NCBI RefSeq assembly: GCF_006861655.1
Contig: NZ_SESI01000003.1
Location: 309,633 to 373,632, forward strand
Reading direction: 5' to 3'
Source of the DNA: Halonotius roseus
GTDB taxonomy: Archaea; Halobacteriota; Halobacteria; Halobacteriales; Haloferacaceae
Length of the DNA stretch: 64,000 bases
A program made the translations under genes and the position numbers. Shown in pieces: positions 33,193 through 43,277 of the stretch (positions are counted from its first letter, which is position 1; each line of letters starts with the position of its first letter). The notes below the pieces were generated by a model, which saw only the letters and a list, made by a program, of their open reading frames with translations, was not told where the DNA came from and did no database searches.

Positions 33193-35463
33193 CTACTCAA
33201 ACTGGCCGACAGCCGCGTCGATAACGGCTTCCTGTGCGGCCTCGCGTCGCCCCGAAAGGAACTCGATCCGGCCATCTCGGATCCCGCGGGCGGTCACGTC
33301 GGCCTCGGGGGCAGCCTCGGCGGCCGCATCGGCGACCGCCCGAAGATCGATCGGCTGGCTGCTCCGGAGATACAGCTCGTCCATCCCGACGCCGACCGTG
33401 AGGAACGCATCGTCGTCGCGTTCGACGTAGTGAAGCTCATCAAGGAGAAGCGTTGTCGGCGGGAAATCAAAGCGGTGGGTGTACTGATCGGTATCGAGCA
33501 CCGCAACCCCGACGCCATCCTGCTCACGGCGATCAAGGTTGGCCTGGGCGGTTTGGAGCTCATCGTCGAGCTTTTCGCGGAACTGTTCGGCGATGTGGCC
33601 GGCCAGCCCGCCGGCGTCGTCGAACAAGAGATCCGTGATCAGCTCGCGTTTGTCCTGGTAGGACTGGTAGTACGCCTCAAGGGCGATCGCCTCTCGGAGA
33701 TGTCGCACCTGCTCGGCGTCGTAGCCGGCGGCTTCGGCGGCCGCGGTGTAGGCCTCGGGGGTTTCCTCCCAGTAGCTTACGGCGGGAAGGTGCTGCATCT
33801 CCTCGCTCACGTCGGGGTTGAGCGCGGCCGCAAGCGTCGCCGCCAGCGCGCCGATCGAGAGATCAGGCGCGTCGCCGGTGACGACCTGTTCGGCAACATC
33901 GCCGACCTCGGGGTCGGCCGCGATCGCATCAAGGACGATCCGTTCGGCACCGTAAACGCCGAGCAGCCCGAGGCCGTCGACGGAATCGGCTGTCGAGCCC
34001 GCACCCACGAAACAAAACAGCGGGAGCTTCTCGTCGTGGCGATCCCGATCCTGCAGCATCTGGGTCGCGTCGTTGGTCGCATCGTCCATGTCGTAGACCG
34101 CGTTCTCCAGCGGCCGGCGGACGATGTAGTGGTATTCGGCATCGGAGCGGGCGTGTTCCTCACGGACGAGGGGCAACACAGCGCGCTCGATGGCCGCGCC
34201 GGCAACGTAGCCCGCGGCGGTCGCTGGGTGACGGATCACGACCGGCCGCGATTCCAGCACAGCCCGCCGGATCGCCTCGGCAACGTCCAGCAGCGACTCG
34301 CTCATCTCGGTGACCGTCTCGTGGTCGCCGATCGGATCGAGCTCGTCGGGCCGGGCACGGTCGGTCAGCGCGTCGGCCAGCCGATCGGTCACAGCCTCAC
34401 GATCCGACCCTTCCAGGGCGACAAGCTCCTCGGTTTCGACCTGGAGCTCGCCACGCCGCTGTTCGACCTCGCCATCGAGGCGGACGATATCGCCGACCTC
34501 GATGTCGGGGTAGGCGCGAACGCCGGCCTCGACGAACGCCGCACAGTCGACAACGCCGGTCTCATCGCGGAGCTCGAAGATCGTCGGCCCGCCGGTTTGG
34601 CGAACGCTGACGATCTCGCCCGCGAGCCGAACCGAGTCGCCGACCTTGTCAGTAAGTTCCCCGACAGTTGTGTCGGTGTCGACGGCGGCTGATTCGGAAT
34701 CCGGGCTGGCGGCATCGTCGTCGGACTCGGCAACAGCGACGGCCGCCGTACCGTTCGTCTCGGCGTCAGTGTCGGTGACTGACTCAGTGTCGGCAGTATC
34801 TGTATCAGCACCAGCGTCGTCAGCAACGGATTCAGCTTCCACGTCGTTGCTGTCGGCCTCGGTCACGGCTGCTGCATCACCGTCGGTTTCGGCTGGTGTC
34901 GGATCGTTCGTCGCCTCGATCGACGGTTCCTCGGAGGTGTCAGGTGTCGACGGTGTTTCGCTGTCAGTCGTCGGGCTGATAGGAGCATCGTCATCGCCCC
35001 CGGTCGTCGTGGAGGTGGCTGAGCCGCCGTCGGCGGTTGACTCAGCCGGTGTCGACTCCGGGTCTGGTGCCTCCGCATCGGCGTCGGGAAGGGTTTCGCC
35101 GTCGCCATCGAGGATGATCTTTCCGCGGAACTCGCGTTCGGACTGGCGGATCGATTTGGCGAGATCGATGTTGCCGTTATCCCGGACGTTGGTCACCTTG
35201 ACACAGACGGTGTCGCCGGGCTCCCAATCGAGACTGTCGAGTCGGCGATCGAGTTCGCTGCGGTGCAGCAGGCCGGTCACACCGGAGGCGATATCGACGA
35301 AGACGCCGAAGTCGGCGTAGCCGTCGACCGTTCCTGCATAGAAGCGGTTCGGAACGAGCTGCGCGGCGTTGTTGCCACGGAACTCGAAAAGGACATCTTC
35401 TTGATGGCTCTCGCAAACGTGGCCGCCGTCGACGGGCGTGCCACAGATGATACAGGTACCCAT
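33193..35463 (-). CDS. RecJ/Cdc45-like protein with zinc finger, S1 and OB domains
   Basis: 756 residues. The order is an N-terminal zinc finger (CIICGTPVDGGHVCESH, 4-20), an S1 domain (about 37-105, AGTVDGYADFGVFVDIASGV), and a long acidic linker (110-265). Then come an OB fold (about 270-350, GEIVSVRQTGGPTIFELRDE) and a DHH/RecJ-like region (about 390-756). The RecJ catalytic aspartates and DHH triad are not seen: motif I reads VVIRHPATAAGYVAGAAIER and the motif III site VLDAIAADPE. It is therefore likely non-catalytic, as in Cdc45-type members of the replisome. Haloarchaea encode several RecJ homologues. Confidence 0.75.
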   Translation of the reverse strand: MGTCIICGTPVDGGHVCESHQEDVLFEFRGNNAAQLVPNRFYAGTVDGYADFGVFVDIASGVTGLLHRSELDRRLDSLDWEPGDTVCVKVTNVRDNGNIDLAKSIRQSEREFRGKIILDGDGETLPDADAEAPDPESTPAESTADGGSATSTTTGGDDDAPISPTTDSETPSTPDTSEEPSIEATNDPTPAETDGDAAAVTEADSNDVEAESVADDAGADTDTADTESVTDTDAETNGTAAVAVAESDDDAASPDSESAAVDTDTTVGELTDKVGDSVRLAGEIVSVRQTGGPTIFELRDETGVVDCAAFVEAGVRAYPDIEVGDIVRLDGEVEQRRGELQVETEELVALEGSDREAVTDRLADALTDRARPDELDPIGDHETVTEMSESLLDVAEAIRRAVLESRPVVIRHPATAAGYVAGAAIERAVLPLVREEHARSDAEYHYIVRRPLENAVYDMDDATNDATQMLQDRDRHDEKLPLFCFVGAGSTADSVDGLGLLGVYGAERIVLDAIAADPEVGDVAEQVVTGDAPDLSIGALAATLAAALNPDVSEEMQHLPAVSYWEETPEAYTAAAEAAGYDAEQVRHLREAIALEAYYQSYQDKRELITDLLFDDAGGLAGHIAEQFREKLDDELQTAQANLDRREQDGVGVAVLDTDQYTHRFDFPPTTLLLDELHYVERDDDAFLTVGVGMDELYLRSSQPIDLRAVADAAAEAAPEADVTARGIRDGRIEFLSGRREAAQEAVIDAAVGQFE

Positions 35464-35517
35464 TTGTGCTGCAACTAGGGGGCCTCCCTTTAACGGTTGT
35501 CGAAACGCGGCTGTCAG

Positions 35518-36123
35518 CTACCCCACGACTGACGCCAGAACCCAGAGCCCACGAAATCCGATACCGAAAACCAAGGTTGCCGGAATCAGACCCGCAACAA
35601 TCGCCCGCAGGAGCGATGTCTCGTGGACAACCGCGAGCCCGAGGATCAGCAATCCGGCCCCATACAGCGTGCAGACCGCCGCCACTGCCGGCACCGGCAG
35701 CCACGCCAGCGCACAGGGCGCGGTCGCGTAGGCGACGACCTGTACCGTCTCGCTGACGCCAGCGCGATCTTTCACTGTCAGCATCAACAACACCGTCTGG
35801 ATCGCCGCCGTCAGATGCAGCCCGGCCGGGGCGGCGACGACGGCCGTCACGAGGACGACCAACACCATCGTCACCCCGGGGCTGTCGCCGAGGATCGGGA
35901 CGACCGACGTATCAAGGATCGTCTCGGGCTGGACGGCCAACAGGCCGCTCACGTAGATCACGGCGACGACGACGGCGAAGGCGAGGCCGGGAGCCTGATC
36001 GCCGGGGGCGACACCGTTCGTGAAGAACCGCCGCGGCCGAACAAGCACCTCGGCCCACGCGCGAGCGATCCCGCGAGGCCCACGACCCCGACCGTCGGCC
36101 GGCGTCTCTACCCATGTAGTCAC
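35518..36123 (-). CDS. YIP1-family membrane protein
   Basis: 201 residues starting at GTG 36123; no in-frame ATG precedes the conserved part. AEVLVRPRRFFTNGVAPGDQ is the entry signature of archaeal YIP1 proteins, followed by five hydrophobic helices and CALAWLPVPAVAAVCTLYGA. The upstream codons near the GTG read MTTWVETPADG. Function in archaea unknown; eukaryotic relatives act in vesicle traffic, which does not transfer. Convergent with nothing; the HD-domain gene starts further upstream on the same strand. Confidence 0.75.
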   Translation of the reverse strand: MTTWVETPADGRGRGPRGIARAWAEVLVRPRRFFTNGVAPGDQAPGLAFAVVVAVIYVSGLLAVQPETILDTSVVPILGDSPGVTMVLVVLVTAVVAAPAGLHLTAAIQTVLLMLTVKDRAGVSETVQVVAYATAPCALAWLPVPAVAAVCTLYGAGLLILGLAVVHETSLLRAIVAGLIPATLVFGIGFRGLWVLASVVG

Positions 36124-36182
36124 ACCTAACTGTAGGGGCTGGAGCCGGTATGATAGTTACTAGTCGGCGTCGCCTGTGCTGG

Positions 36183-37406
36183 CTACTCGAACTCGTCGAG
36201 CGTCGCATGCAGTCCCTGTCGGGATTCGGTGACAAGCCCGCCGGGGATTTCGAGCCCGAGTTCCTCAGCCGCGAGCCGGCCGACCCGTTCGGCGGCCGAC
36301 GGCGTGGTGTAGACGCCGAGTCGCCACTGGCCGCGCTGGGCGGTTCGGAGCGCGCTCACCAGCGGCGACTGCGCGCCGAGGTTCCGGATCTCGCCGTTGA
36401 CGACGACGCGCGTCGAGGACTCCCGCATCGACGGTTTTTCCGGAATTTCGATGATTACCTCACCCTCGGCAATGTCGGCGCGGTCGGCGACGGTCGCCTC
36501 CAACTCCCGGATCTCGTCGTGATCGAGCGAAAGGAGATCGTCGGGGACGTGCTGGAGTTCCGCCCAGACAGCGCGTTTGAACAGCCGGCGATCGTCGTAC
36601 CGCTCGGCGAATGCGGCGGTGGCGTCGGTCTGCCGCAACGCGACCAGCAGGTCGTGGTCGTCCATCCGTCGGAGCTCGTCGGCGTCGAGATCGGTCGTCG
36701 CCAACAGCCGCTCGCTGGCGCGGCGCAACATGGCCTTGCTGATGCGGGCGACGGGATGCATGTAGACGGTCGGATTCATCAATGCGCGCGCCAACAACAG
36801 GCTCTCGGCGGTCTGGACGTTGCCCGCCGCGAGCACCAACTCGCCGTCAACGAACGTGAGTTCGCGGAGCAGTCGCTCGGTGTCAATCGTTCCGTAGGGG
36901 ACGCCGGTGTGGTGGGCATCCCGCACGAGGTAATCCATCCGGTCGACATCGAGTTCGCCGGAGACCAGCTGGCCGAACTGGCCGTCGCCGGCGACCAGTC
37001 CGGCGATATGGCCGGGATCGAGATCGTGTTCGCGGAGGATCTCGCCGACCTCGCCCGCCGCGAGGAGTTCGTCCACGTCGTCGTGGTATTTCCCGGTCTT
37101 GCGATGGGTGAGCTCCTCGATGTTGTGGCTAAAGGGGCCGTGACCGACATCGTGGAGCAGCGCGGCCGCCCGGATGCGCTCGGCCTGCCGGCCTTCAATC
37201 CCCAGTTCGTCGAGCGCGCGGTCGGCGAGATGGTAGACGCCGAGACTGTGTTCGAAGCGGGTGTGGTTCGCTGAAGGGTAGACGAGTTGCACCGTCCCGA
37301 GCTGGCTGATGTGGCGCAGCCGTTGGACGGTCGGCGTATCGAGCAGGGCCTCGGCGACACCCGTGATCTCGATGTGGTCGTGGACGCTATCCTTGATCGT
37401 CGCCAT
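36183..37406 (-). CDS. HD-domain phosphohydrolase (dNTPase/SAMHD1-like)
   Basis: 407 residues from ATG 37406. The HD metal site is complete: H in NHTRFEHSLGVYHLADRAL, the HD of AALLHDVGHGPFSHN and the distal aspartate in DVDRMDYLVRDAHHTGVPYG. This pattern belongs to the YdhJ/SAMHD1-type group that hydrolyses dNTPs to deoxynucleosides and triphosphate. Upstream in-frame codons are antisense to psiE and were rejected. It is divergent from the PsiE-family gene. Exact substrate not proven here. Confidence 0.85.
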   Translation of the reverse strand: MATIKDSVHDHIEITGVAEALLDTPTVQRLRHISQLGTVQLVYPSANHTRFEHSLGVYHLADRALDELGIEGRQAERIRAAALLHDVGHGPFSHNIEELTHRKTGKYHDDVDELLAAGEVGEILREHDLDPGHIAGLVAGDGQFGQLVSGELDVDRMDYLVRDAHHTGVPYGTIDTERLLRELTFVDGELVLAAGNVQTAESLLLARALMNPTVYMHPVARISKAMLRRASERLLATTDLDADELRRMDDHDLLVALRQTDATAAFAERYDDRRLFKRAVWAELQHVPDDLLSLDHDEIRELEATVADRADIAEGEVIIEIPEKPSMRESSTRVVVNGEIRNLGAQSPLVSALRTAQRGQWRLGVYTTPSAAERVGRLAAEELGLEIPGGLVTESRQGLHATLDEFE

Positions 37407-37487
37407 GGGTCGGGTTTCGCTGCCAGCCCCAAAACCGTTGCCGGGTGTCAGCCACGAACTGATAGGTGTCGAGCCCCACGGAACCAC

Positions 37488-37967
37488 ATGGACGAGGAAC
37501 CGGGCGAGGTCGACGGCGGCCCGCAGTCGCGGATCGAGTCGCCCGACGACCGGGTGCTCGCCTACAGCGGCACGCTCCTGCGGTACGTCGAGGTGGTTGC
37601 CGCGCTCGTCCTCGTCGTGTTGTTCGCCATCGGCGTCTTCGATCTCGGCTTGCAGATCTTCCAGAGCGCGGCCAACGGCAGCATCACCGACCCGCTCGTC
37701 GTCGTCGGCTTCATCGACACCGCGCTGTTGCTGTTCATCATCGTCGAGGTCTACCACACCGTCATCGCCTACACGGAGGAAAGCGACACCCGGCAGATCG
37801 TCCGGCTGGTGATCTACACCGGCGTCATCGCCATGGTTCGGAAAGCGATCATCTTCCGCACCGGCGAGTACGCCGACGAGGCCGCCGCGCTCATGGCTGC
37901 CGGTGCCTACACGCTCATCATTCTCGGCTTGGCGGCGTTACTGCTCGTCGAGCGACGCACCCGCTAG
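37488..37967 (+). CDS. PsiE-family membrane protein
   Basis: 159 residues from ATG 37488. An acidic head (MDEEPGEVDGG) is followed by four helices: LRYVEVVAALVLVVLFAIGV, then the second with DTALLLFIIVEVYHTVIAYT, the third with VIYTGVIAMVRKAIIF and the last near the C-terminus ending LLVERRTR. The family is named for phosphate-starvation-inducible PsiE of E. coli; function unknown. Divergent from the HD gene with 81 bp between starts. Confidence 0.78.
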   Translation: MDEEPGEVDGGPQSRIESPDDRVLAYSGTLLRYVEVVAALVLVVLFAIGVFDLGLQIFQSAANGSITDPLVVVGFIDTALLLFIIVEVYHTVIAYTEESDTRQIVRLVIYTGVIAMVRKAIIFRTGEYADEAAALMAAGAYTLIILGLAALLLVERRTR

Positions 37968-38018
37968 CCAACCGAGGCTCGGCCACAGCGTTATCCCCGT
38001 CACGAACCTCAGAGAGGT

Positions 38019-38345
38019 ATGGCCGACACGAAACAAGGCCGCGACAAGCAGGCCCACGACGAGACCAAGCGACAACAGGAACGGGAGATACGAGACGCCC
38101 AAGCACGCGCCGACGAGACCGAACCACCACAGGCGGGCGAGCCCGAGGGCTGTTATCGGCGGAACTGCGAGGAGCCAGCAGCGTTTGTCGTCGTCGAACG
38201 CTACCAGGAAGAAACCGGTCACGGGCTCGTCGAAGCGCGAGCGGAGCTGTGTGCCGACCACGCCGCCGAGGAGCGTCCGGCGAACCTCGATGCTGCCGAT
38301 GCAGACTACATATTCCGCGTCGAGCCGCTGGCGACCGACGAGTAG
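38019..38345 (+). CDS. small zinc-ribbon-like haloarchaeal protein
   Basis: 108 residues. The first ~45 residues are a charged, coiled-coil-like helix (MADTKQGRDKQAHDETKRQQ). The rest has a metal-site pattern of C-Y-R-R-N-C near 45-50 and L-C-A-D-H near 77-81 (EPEGCYRRNCEEPAAFVVVE and RAELCADHAAEE). Function unknown. It lies between psiE and the carboxylase gene, which runs toward it. Confidence 0.7.
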   Translation: MADTKQGRDKQAHDETKRQQEREIRDAQARADETEPPQAGEPEGCYRRNCEEPAAFVVVERYQEETGHGLVEARAELCADHAAEERPANLDAADADYIFRVEPLATDE

Positions 38346-38364
38346 TCGCCGTCTCGGGGTGTGA

Positions 38365-40176
38365 TTATTCCAAGACGACCAACACGTCACCCATATCGAC
38401 GCTGTCGCCTTCCTCGACCATGATCTCGGTAACGGTACCGCCGCGTTCGGTCACCACGTCGTTTTCCATCTTCATCGCCTCCAGTACACAGACCACGTCG
38501 CCAGCGGCGATCTCGTCGCCTTCCTCGATATCGACCGAGAGGATCGTCCCCTGCATCTCGGCGGTGACGGTGTCGCCGCCCTCAACGCTGACCGCCTCGC
38601 TCTCGTCGTCGCTTTCGGCTTGTGGTGGCCGCGACATCCCGTCGTCGCTGCCGGCGTCGACCGCACCGAGGTCGATCGCGGGCGCGTCGTGTTCTTCGAG
38701 GTTGACCTCGAACCGCTTGCCGTTGACCTCGACGGTGAACTCGCGTTCGCTCGATTCGGTGTCGTCGTCCGCGTCTTCGTTCTCGCCGTCGCCGATATCG
38801 CTCGGCCCCCACTGGGAGACGGCTTCCTCGATCCGGCTGTGATCTAACTCCTCGTCGAGGTATTTCGTCGTATGCTCGCTGTTCGAGAAGGCCTCGTCGG
38901 TCAGCATGAGCCGGTGGAACGGGATGATCGTGTGGAAGCCGTCGATCTCGAACTCCGCAAGGGCGCGCTCCGAGCGGGTGAGACATTCTTCCCGATCTGA
39001 CGCCGAGACGATCAGCTTGGCGATCATCGAGTCGTAGTCGCCGCCGATCTCATCGCCCTGCCGGACGGCGTCGTCGATGCGGACGCCGATGCCGCCGGCG
39101 GGGTCGTACGTCTCAAGGGTGCCGGTCGCCGGCTCGAAATCCGCGGCGGCGTTCTCGGCGTTGATCCGGAACTCCATGGCGTGACCGTCGAACTCAACGT
39201 CGTCCTGTGTGAAATCGAGTTCCTGCCCGGCGGCGACCCGGAGCTGCCATTTGACGATATCGAGGCCGGTGATCTCCTCGGTGACGGTGTGTTCGACCTG
39301 AATCCGCGTGTTGACCTCCATGAAGTAGAACTCGCCGTCTTCAACGAGGAACTCGACGGTGCCGGCGTTGGTGTACCCCGCCGCGTCGACGCCGCGTTTG
39401 GCTGCCTCGCCGATCTCTTCGCGCAGTTCGTCGTCAAGAATCGACGACGGAGCTTCCTCGATAACCTTCTGGTGACGACGCTGCAGCGAGCAGTCACGCT
39501 CGCCGAGATGCCGGACGTTGCCGTGTTCGTCGGCGAGGATCTGGACTTCGATGTGGTGCGGTGCTTCGAGGTATTTTTCGACGTACACTGAGCTGTTATC
39601 GAAGTAGGCTTCGCCCTCGCGTTGGGCGGTTTCGAACTGCTCTTCGACCTCGTCCTCGCTGTGGACGACTTTCAGCCCGCGGCCGCCGCCGCCACCCTCC
39701 GCTTTGATGGCGACGGGATAGCCGTAGTCGTCGGCAACGGCGGTGATCTCATCAACCGAGGAGACAGGATCGGTCGTCCCGGGGACGACCGGCACGTCGG
39801 CCTCCTGCATGAGCGCACGGGCGTTCGTTTTTTCGCCGAGGGCTTCCATCGCGTCGGGGTCGGGCCCAACCCAGATGAACCCGCTGTCGACGACGTTTTG
39901 GGCGAACTCAGCGTTTTCGGCCAGAAACCCGTAGCCTGGATGGATCGCGTCCGCGCCGGCTTTCGCGGCGGCCTCCAAGACGGCCTCCTGATCGAGATAG
40001 GAGTCGGCGGCGCGTGCGGGGCCGATGTTGTAGGCCTCGTCGGCGTAGCGCACGTGGCCCGCGTGTTTGTCGGCCTCGCTGTAGACAGCCACGGTTCGGA
40101 CGCCCAACTCCTCGCAGGCGCGCATTACCCGAACCGCGATCTCACCGCGGTTGGCAACCAGAACCTTCCTGAACAT
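38365..40176 (-). CDS. pccA: acyl-CoA carboxylase alpha subunit (biotin carboxylase + BCCP)
   Basis: 603 residues from ATG 40176; earlier in-frame codons are ignored because [20 protein letters not shown] is the conserved start. Residues 1-445 are biotin carboxylase (ATP-grasp): [12 protein letters not shown] is the glycine-rich loop, and [18 protein letters not shown] and [16 protein letters not shown] are catalytic. An acidic linker leads to the C-terminal biotinyl domain with [11 protein letters not shown], whose lysine in EAMKM is biotinylated. It works with PccB. Haloarchaeal homologues serve as propionyl- and acetyl-CoA carboxylase. Confidence 0.93.
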   Translation of the reverse strand: MFRKVLVANRGEIAVRVMRACEELGVRTVAVYSEADKHAGHVRYADEAYNIGPARAADSYLDQEAVLEAAAKAGADAIHPGYGFLAENAEFAQNVVDSGFIWVGPDPDAMEALGEKTNARALMQEADVPVVPGTTDPVSSVDEITAVADDYGYPVAIKAEGGGGGRGLKVVHSEDEVEEQFETAQREGEAYFDNSSVYVEKYLEAPHHIEVQILADEHGNVRHLGERDCSLQRRHQKVIEEAPSSILDDELREEIGEAAKRGVDAAGYTNAGTVEFLVEDGEFYFMEVNTRIQVEHTVTEEITGLDIVKWQLRVAAGQELDFTQDDVEFDGHAMEFRINAENAAADFEPATGTLETYDPAGGIGVRIDDAVRQGDEIGGDYDSMIAKLIVSASDREECLTRSERALAEFEIDGFHTIIPFHRLMLTDEAFSNSEHTTKYLDEELDHSRIEEAVSQWGPSDIGDGENEDADDDTESSEREFTVEVNGKRFEVNLEEHDAPAIDLGAVDAGSDDGMSRPPQAESDDESEAVSVEGGDTVTAEMQGTILSVDIEEGDEIAAGDVVCVLEAMKMENDVVTERGGTVTEIMVEEGDSVDMGDVLVVLE

Positions 40177-40311
40177 TCTTGTGGCCCCATTGACCGAAGG
40201 GTCACCTGATTCTATCGGTCGATCACGAACGAACGCCCTACCGTGGCCTGCGGCATCGCTCCCACGGATCACAACGACCAGAAAAACCCACGACGCGCCG
40301 ACAGCGATCCG

Positions 40312-41223
40312 TTACCGAAGTCGATCGAGCATGGCGATCTGTTCCTCGATGCGGTCACTGATCTCCTCAGTTGAGCTATCGATCTCGTCGGCGTTGCTCG
40401 CGGTCTCATCAACCATCGAGGCGACGGTGCTCGCACTTTGGGCCTGCTGGTCGGTCGCGGCGGCGATCTCGTCGACTCCGGCTGAGACCTCGCCGACAGC
40501 GTCGGTGATCTCGTCGAGACTGGATTTCGCCTTGTTGGCGCGGTTCATCCCGGTTTCGACCTCATCGACGCTGGATTCAAGCGTGTCGACCGCACCGGCG
40601 GCGTCCTCGGTGACCCGCTGGACGGTGGCATCGATATCCTCGGCTTGTTCGCGTGACTCCTGAGCGAGGGATTTGATCTCGTCGGCGACGACCGCAAAGC
40701 CTTCGCCCTCCTCGCCGACACGGGCGGCCTCGATCGAGGCGTTGAGCGCGAGCAGGTTCGTCTGGTCGGCGATCTCGTCGATCACGTCGGCCAGTGCGGT
40801 AATCTCCTCGACGCCCTCCCGGATCGTCCGGATCTCCTCGACGGCCTCCTCGGTCGCCGACTGGATCTCGGTCATCGCCTCGACGACCTCCTGGGTCGCT
40901 GCCTCGCCCTCCTCGGCGCGATCGTCGGCTTCCTCGGCGGCGGTGGCAACCTCCTCGGCCGAGGAGGCGATCTCCTCGACGGCCGCACTGAGATCCGAGA
41001 CCTCCGCGGAGACCTCCCGCATGTTGTTCGACTGTTTGTGTGCACGATCGGAGATCTCTTCGATGCCGGCGGCAACGTCTTCGGATGCGGTGTACACATC
41101 GGCGATCGTATCGTCAAGATCGCCGCTGACGGCTGCGTCGCTGGATCCGTTGGTGTCCGCGCCAAACTCAAAGGCCCCCTCGGCATCGATATCAGGCTGG
41201 TTTGCTGTCATTGACGGATGCAT
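40312..41223 (-). CDS. soluble methyl-accepting transducer (Htr-like)
   Basis: 303 residues from ATG 41223; an ATG at 41211 is also possible. The protein is a long coiled coil. The signalling hairpin is [20 protein letters not shown], then [20 protein letters not shown], as in all MCPs. No membrane helix and no sensor domain precede it, only about 35 acidic residues. It probably listens to a partner protein or cytoplasmic signal and drives CheA. Methylation candidates are the E-rich heptads ([16 protein letters not shown]). It lies within the carboxylase gene cluster. Confidence 0.88.
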   Translation of the reverse strand: MHPSMTANQPDIDAEGAFEFGADTNGSSDAAVSGDLDDTIADVYTASEDVAAGIEEISDRAHKQSNNMREVSAEVSDLSAAVEEIASSAEEVATAAEEADDRAEEGEAATQEVVEAMTEIQSATEEAVEEIRTIREGVEEITALADVIDEIADQTNLLALNASIEAARVGEEGEGFAVVADEIKSLAQESREQAEDIDATVQRVTEDAAGAVDTLESSVDEVETGMNRANKAKSSLDEITDAVGEVSAGVDEIAAATDQQAQSASTVASMVDETASNADEIDSSTEEISDRIEEQIAMLDRLR

Positions 41224-41329
41224 GTCGGCGATGGTAATATAGCTCGGGGTAATGATATCGAATCTGATAGAACTACTCCGGCGACCGCGGTACGCCTGTC
41301 GGTGTCAGAACCGATTGGTACAGTCAGCG

Positions 41330-41608
41330 TCAGAAGCGATCGGCGCGATCGGCGGCCGTCCAGTCATCAGCCGGCGTCGATGCCGGCGGCCGCTTGGCCG
41401 AAACCGCGATCCCGGAAAGCCGGCCGGCGAACCCCCATGATCGCCGGCCCGTTTCCTCGTCACCGGCTGCGGCAGCCGCGGCTGCGGCCGCAGCGGCTTC
41501 CCGGTCTCGTAGGTGGGCCGCGATGGCGACAGCGATCGCGGCGGCCTCCGCGTCGTTAGCATCGTCAAGTCCGTCGAGGGCCTCGGCATCGATGGCTGGC
41601 GGCGACAT
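41330..41608 (-). CDS. small 'acc operon' protein, probable PccX-type subunit
   Basis: 92 residues from ATG 41608, beginning 4 bp after the pccB stop. The start [20 protein letters not shown] has the E/D-A pattern of small carboxylase accessory proteins, then a run of 11 or so alanines (about residues 38-49), then [18 protein letters not shown] near the C-terminus. Haloarchaeal propionyl-CoA carboxylases have been reported to include a small third subunit; position and size fit that role. The equivalence is inferred. Confidence 0.65.
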   Translation of the reverse strand: MSPPAIDAEALDGLDDANDAEAAAIAVAIAAHLRDREAAAAAAAAAAAGDEETGRRSWGFAGRLSGIAVSAKRPPASTPADDWTAADRADRF

Positions 41609-41612
41609 GGCG

Positions 41613-43163
41613 TTAGATCGGGATGTTGCCGTGTTTTTTCGAGGGCTTGTCCTCGCGTTTCGACAGCAGCATCTCCAGGTCGTCGATCAGTCGCTGGCGT
41701 GTCTCGCCGGGTTCGATCACCGCATCGATAAAGCCGCGGTCGGCCGCCGTGTAGGGGTTGGCAAACTCCTCGCGGTATTCGTCGATCAGCTCTTGGCGGC
41801 GAGCCTCGGTGTCGTCGGCCGCGGCGAGTTCCTCGGAGTAGAGGATGTTGACCGCGCCTTTCGGCCCCATGACGGCGATCTCGGCGGTCGGCCACGCGTA
41901 GTTCACGTCGCCGCCGATGTGTTTCGAGGCCATCACGCAGTACGCGCCGCCGTAGGCCTTGCGCGTGATGACGGTGAGCAGCGGGACGGTCGCCTCGGCG
42001 TAGGCATACAGCAACTTCGCGCCGTGGCGGATAATCCCGCCGTGCTCTTGATCAGTGCCGGGCATGAAGCCGGGGACGTCCTCGAAGGTGACGATCGGGA
42101 TGTTGAACGCATCACAGAACCGGACGAACCGCGCACCCTTCTCACTGGCTTCGATATCGAGGGTGCCGGCGTTGACCCGCGGCTGGTTGGCGACGACGCC
42201 GACCGACCGACCGTCGAGGCGGGCGAAGCCGACGACGAGGTTTTTCGCAAAGTCCTCGTGCACCTCGAAAAACGAGCCCTCGTCGACAACGTCGGCGACG
42301 ACCTCGGTTGCGTCGTAGGGTTTCTTGGGTGCGTCGGGGACGATCTCGCCGGCGGTCGTGGTATCGCGGTCGGGATCATCCCAGGGGTCGACGCGTGGTG
42401 GATCTTCGACGTTGTTCTGCGGGAGGTACGACAGCAGACGAGCGATGTTGTCGAGGGCCTCCTCCTCACCGCCTTCGGCGAAGTGAGCCGCTCCCGACGT
42501 TGAGGCGTGGGTGACCGCGCCGCCGAGCTCCTCGAAGCTGACCTCCTCGCCGGTGACCGTCTCGACCACATCGGGGCCGGTAATGAACATGTGGCTGGTC
42601 TCCTTGACCATGAAGACGAAATCCGTGATCGCCGGCGAGTAGACCGCGCCGCCGGCACACGGCCCGAAGATGCCCGAGATCTGGGGGATGACACCGCTGG
42701 CGTCGACGTTGCGCTGGAAGATCTCACCGAACCCGCCAAGCGAGCCGACGCCCTCCTGGATTCTGGCACCGGCCGAATCGTTGAGCCCGACGACCGGCGC
42801 GCCGACCTCCATCGCCTTATCCATCACCTTACAGATCTTTTCGGCAAACACCTCGCCCAGCGAGCCACCAAAAACGGTGAAATCGTGGGCGAAGACGAAG
42901 ACGGTGCGGCCGTTGACCTCGCCGTAGCCGGTGACAACCCCGTCGGTGAGAAGCTGTTGTTCCTCCATCCCGAAGGTGTGGTTTCGGTGGGTGCGGAACT
43001 GGTCGAACTCATGGAAGCTGCCGTCATCAAGGAAGTATTCGATGCGCTCGCGGGCGGTCTTTTTGCCCTTGTCGTGCTGTTTGGCGATGCGGTCTTCGCC
43101 GCCGCCTTGCCGGGCCTCCTCGCGCTTGGCCCGCAGCTCCTCGATGCGGTCGTCCATCGTCAT
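41613..43163 (-). CDS. pccB: acyl-CoA carboxylase beta subunit (carboxyltransferase)
   Basis: 516 residues from ATG 43163 ([18 protein letters not shown]). Both halves of the carboxyltransferase domain are present: [20 protein letters not shown] with [20 protein letters not shown], and the second-half [20 protein letters not shown] with [20 protein letters not shown]. It moves carboxylate from biotin on PccA to acetyl- or propionyl-CoA. Gene order here is pccB, small acc protein, transducer, pccA, all on one strand. Product specificity for propionyl versus acetyl-CoA is not decidable. Confidence 0.93.
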   Translation of the reverse strand: MTMDDRIEELRAKREEARQGGGEDRIAKQHDKGKKTARERIEYFLDDGSFHEFDQFRTHRNHTFGMEEQQLLTDGVVTGYGEVNGRTVFVFAHDFTVFGGSLGEVFAEKICKVMDKAMEVGAPVVGLNDSAGARIQEGVGSLGGFGEIFQRNVDASGVIPQISGIFGPCAGGAVYSPAITDFVFMVKETSHMFITGPDVVETVTGEEVSFEELGGAVTHASTSGAAHFAEGGEEEALDNIARLLSYLPQNNVEDPPRVDPWDDPDRDTTTAGEIVPDAPKKPYDATEVVADVVDEGSFFEVHEDFAKNLVVGFARLDGRSVGVVANQPRVNAGTLDIEASEKGARFVRFCDAFNIPIVTFEDVPGFMPGTDQEHGGIIRHGAKLLYAYAEATVPLLTVITRKAYGGAYCVMASKHIGGDVNYAWPTAEIAVMGPKGAVNILYSEELAAADDTEARRQELIDEYREEFANPYTAADRGFIDAVIEPGETRQRLIDDLEMLLSKREDKPSKKHGNIPI

Positions 43164-43277
43164 CGGCGACCACCAGTCATTGCTATCTCCGACAGCGACG
43201 GGCGCAAAAAGGGTTCCGCAACCGATTGTCGGCGGCAACAAACGCTCTTATCTGGGCGTTCACACAACGGGCGAACA

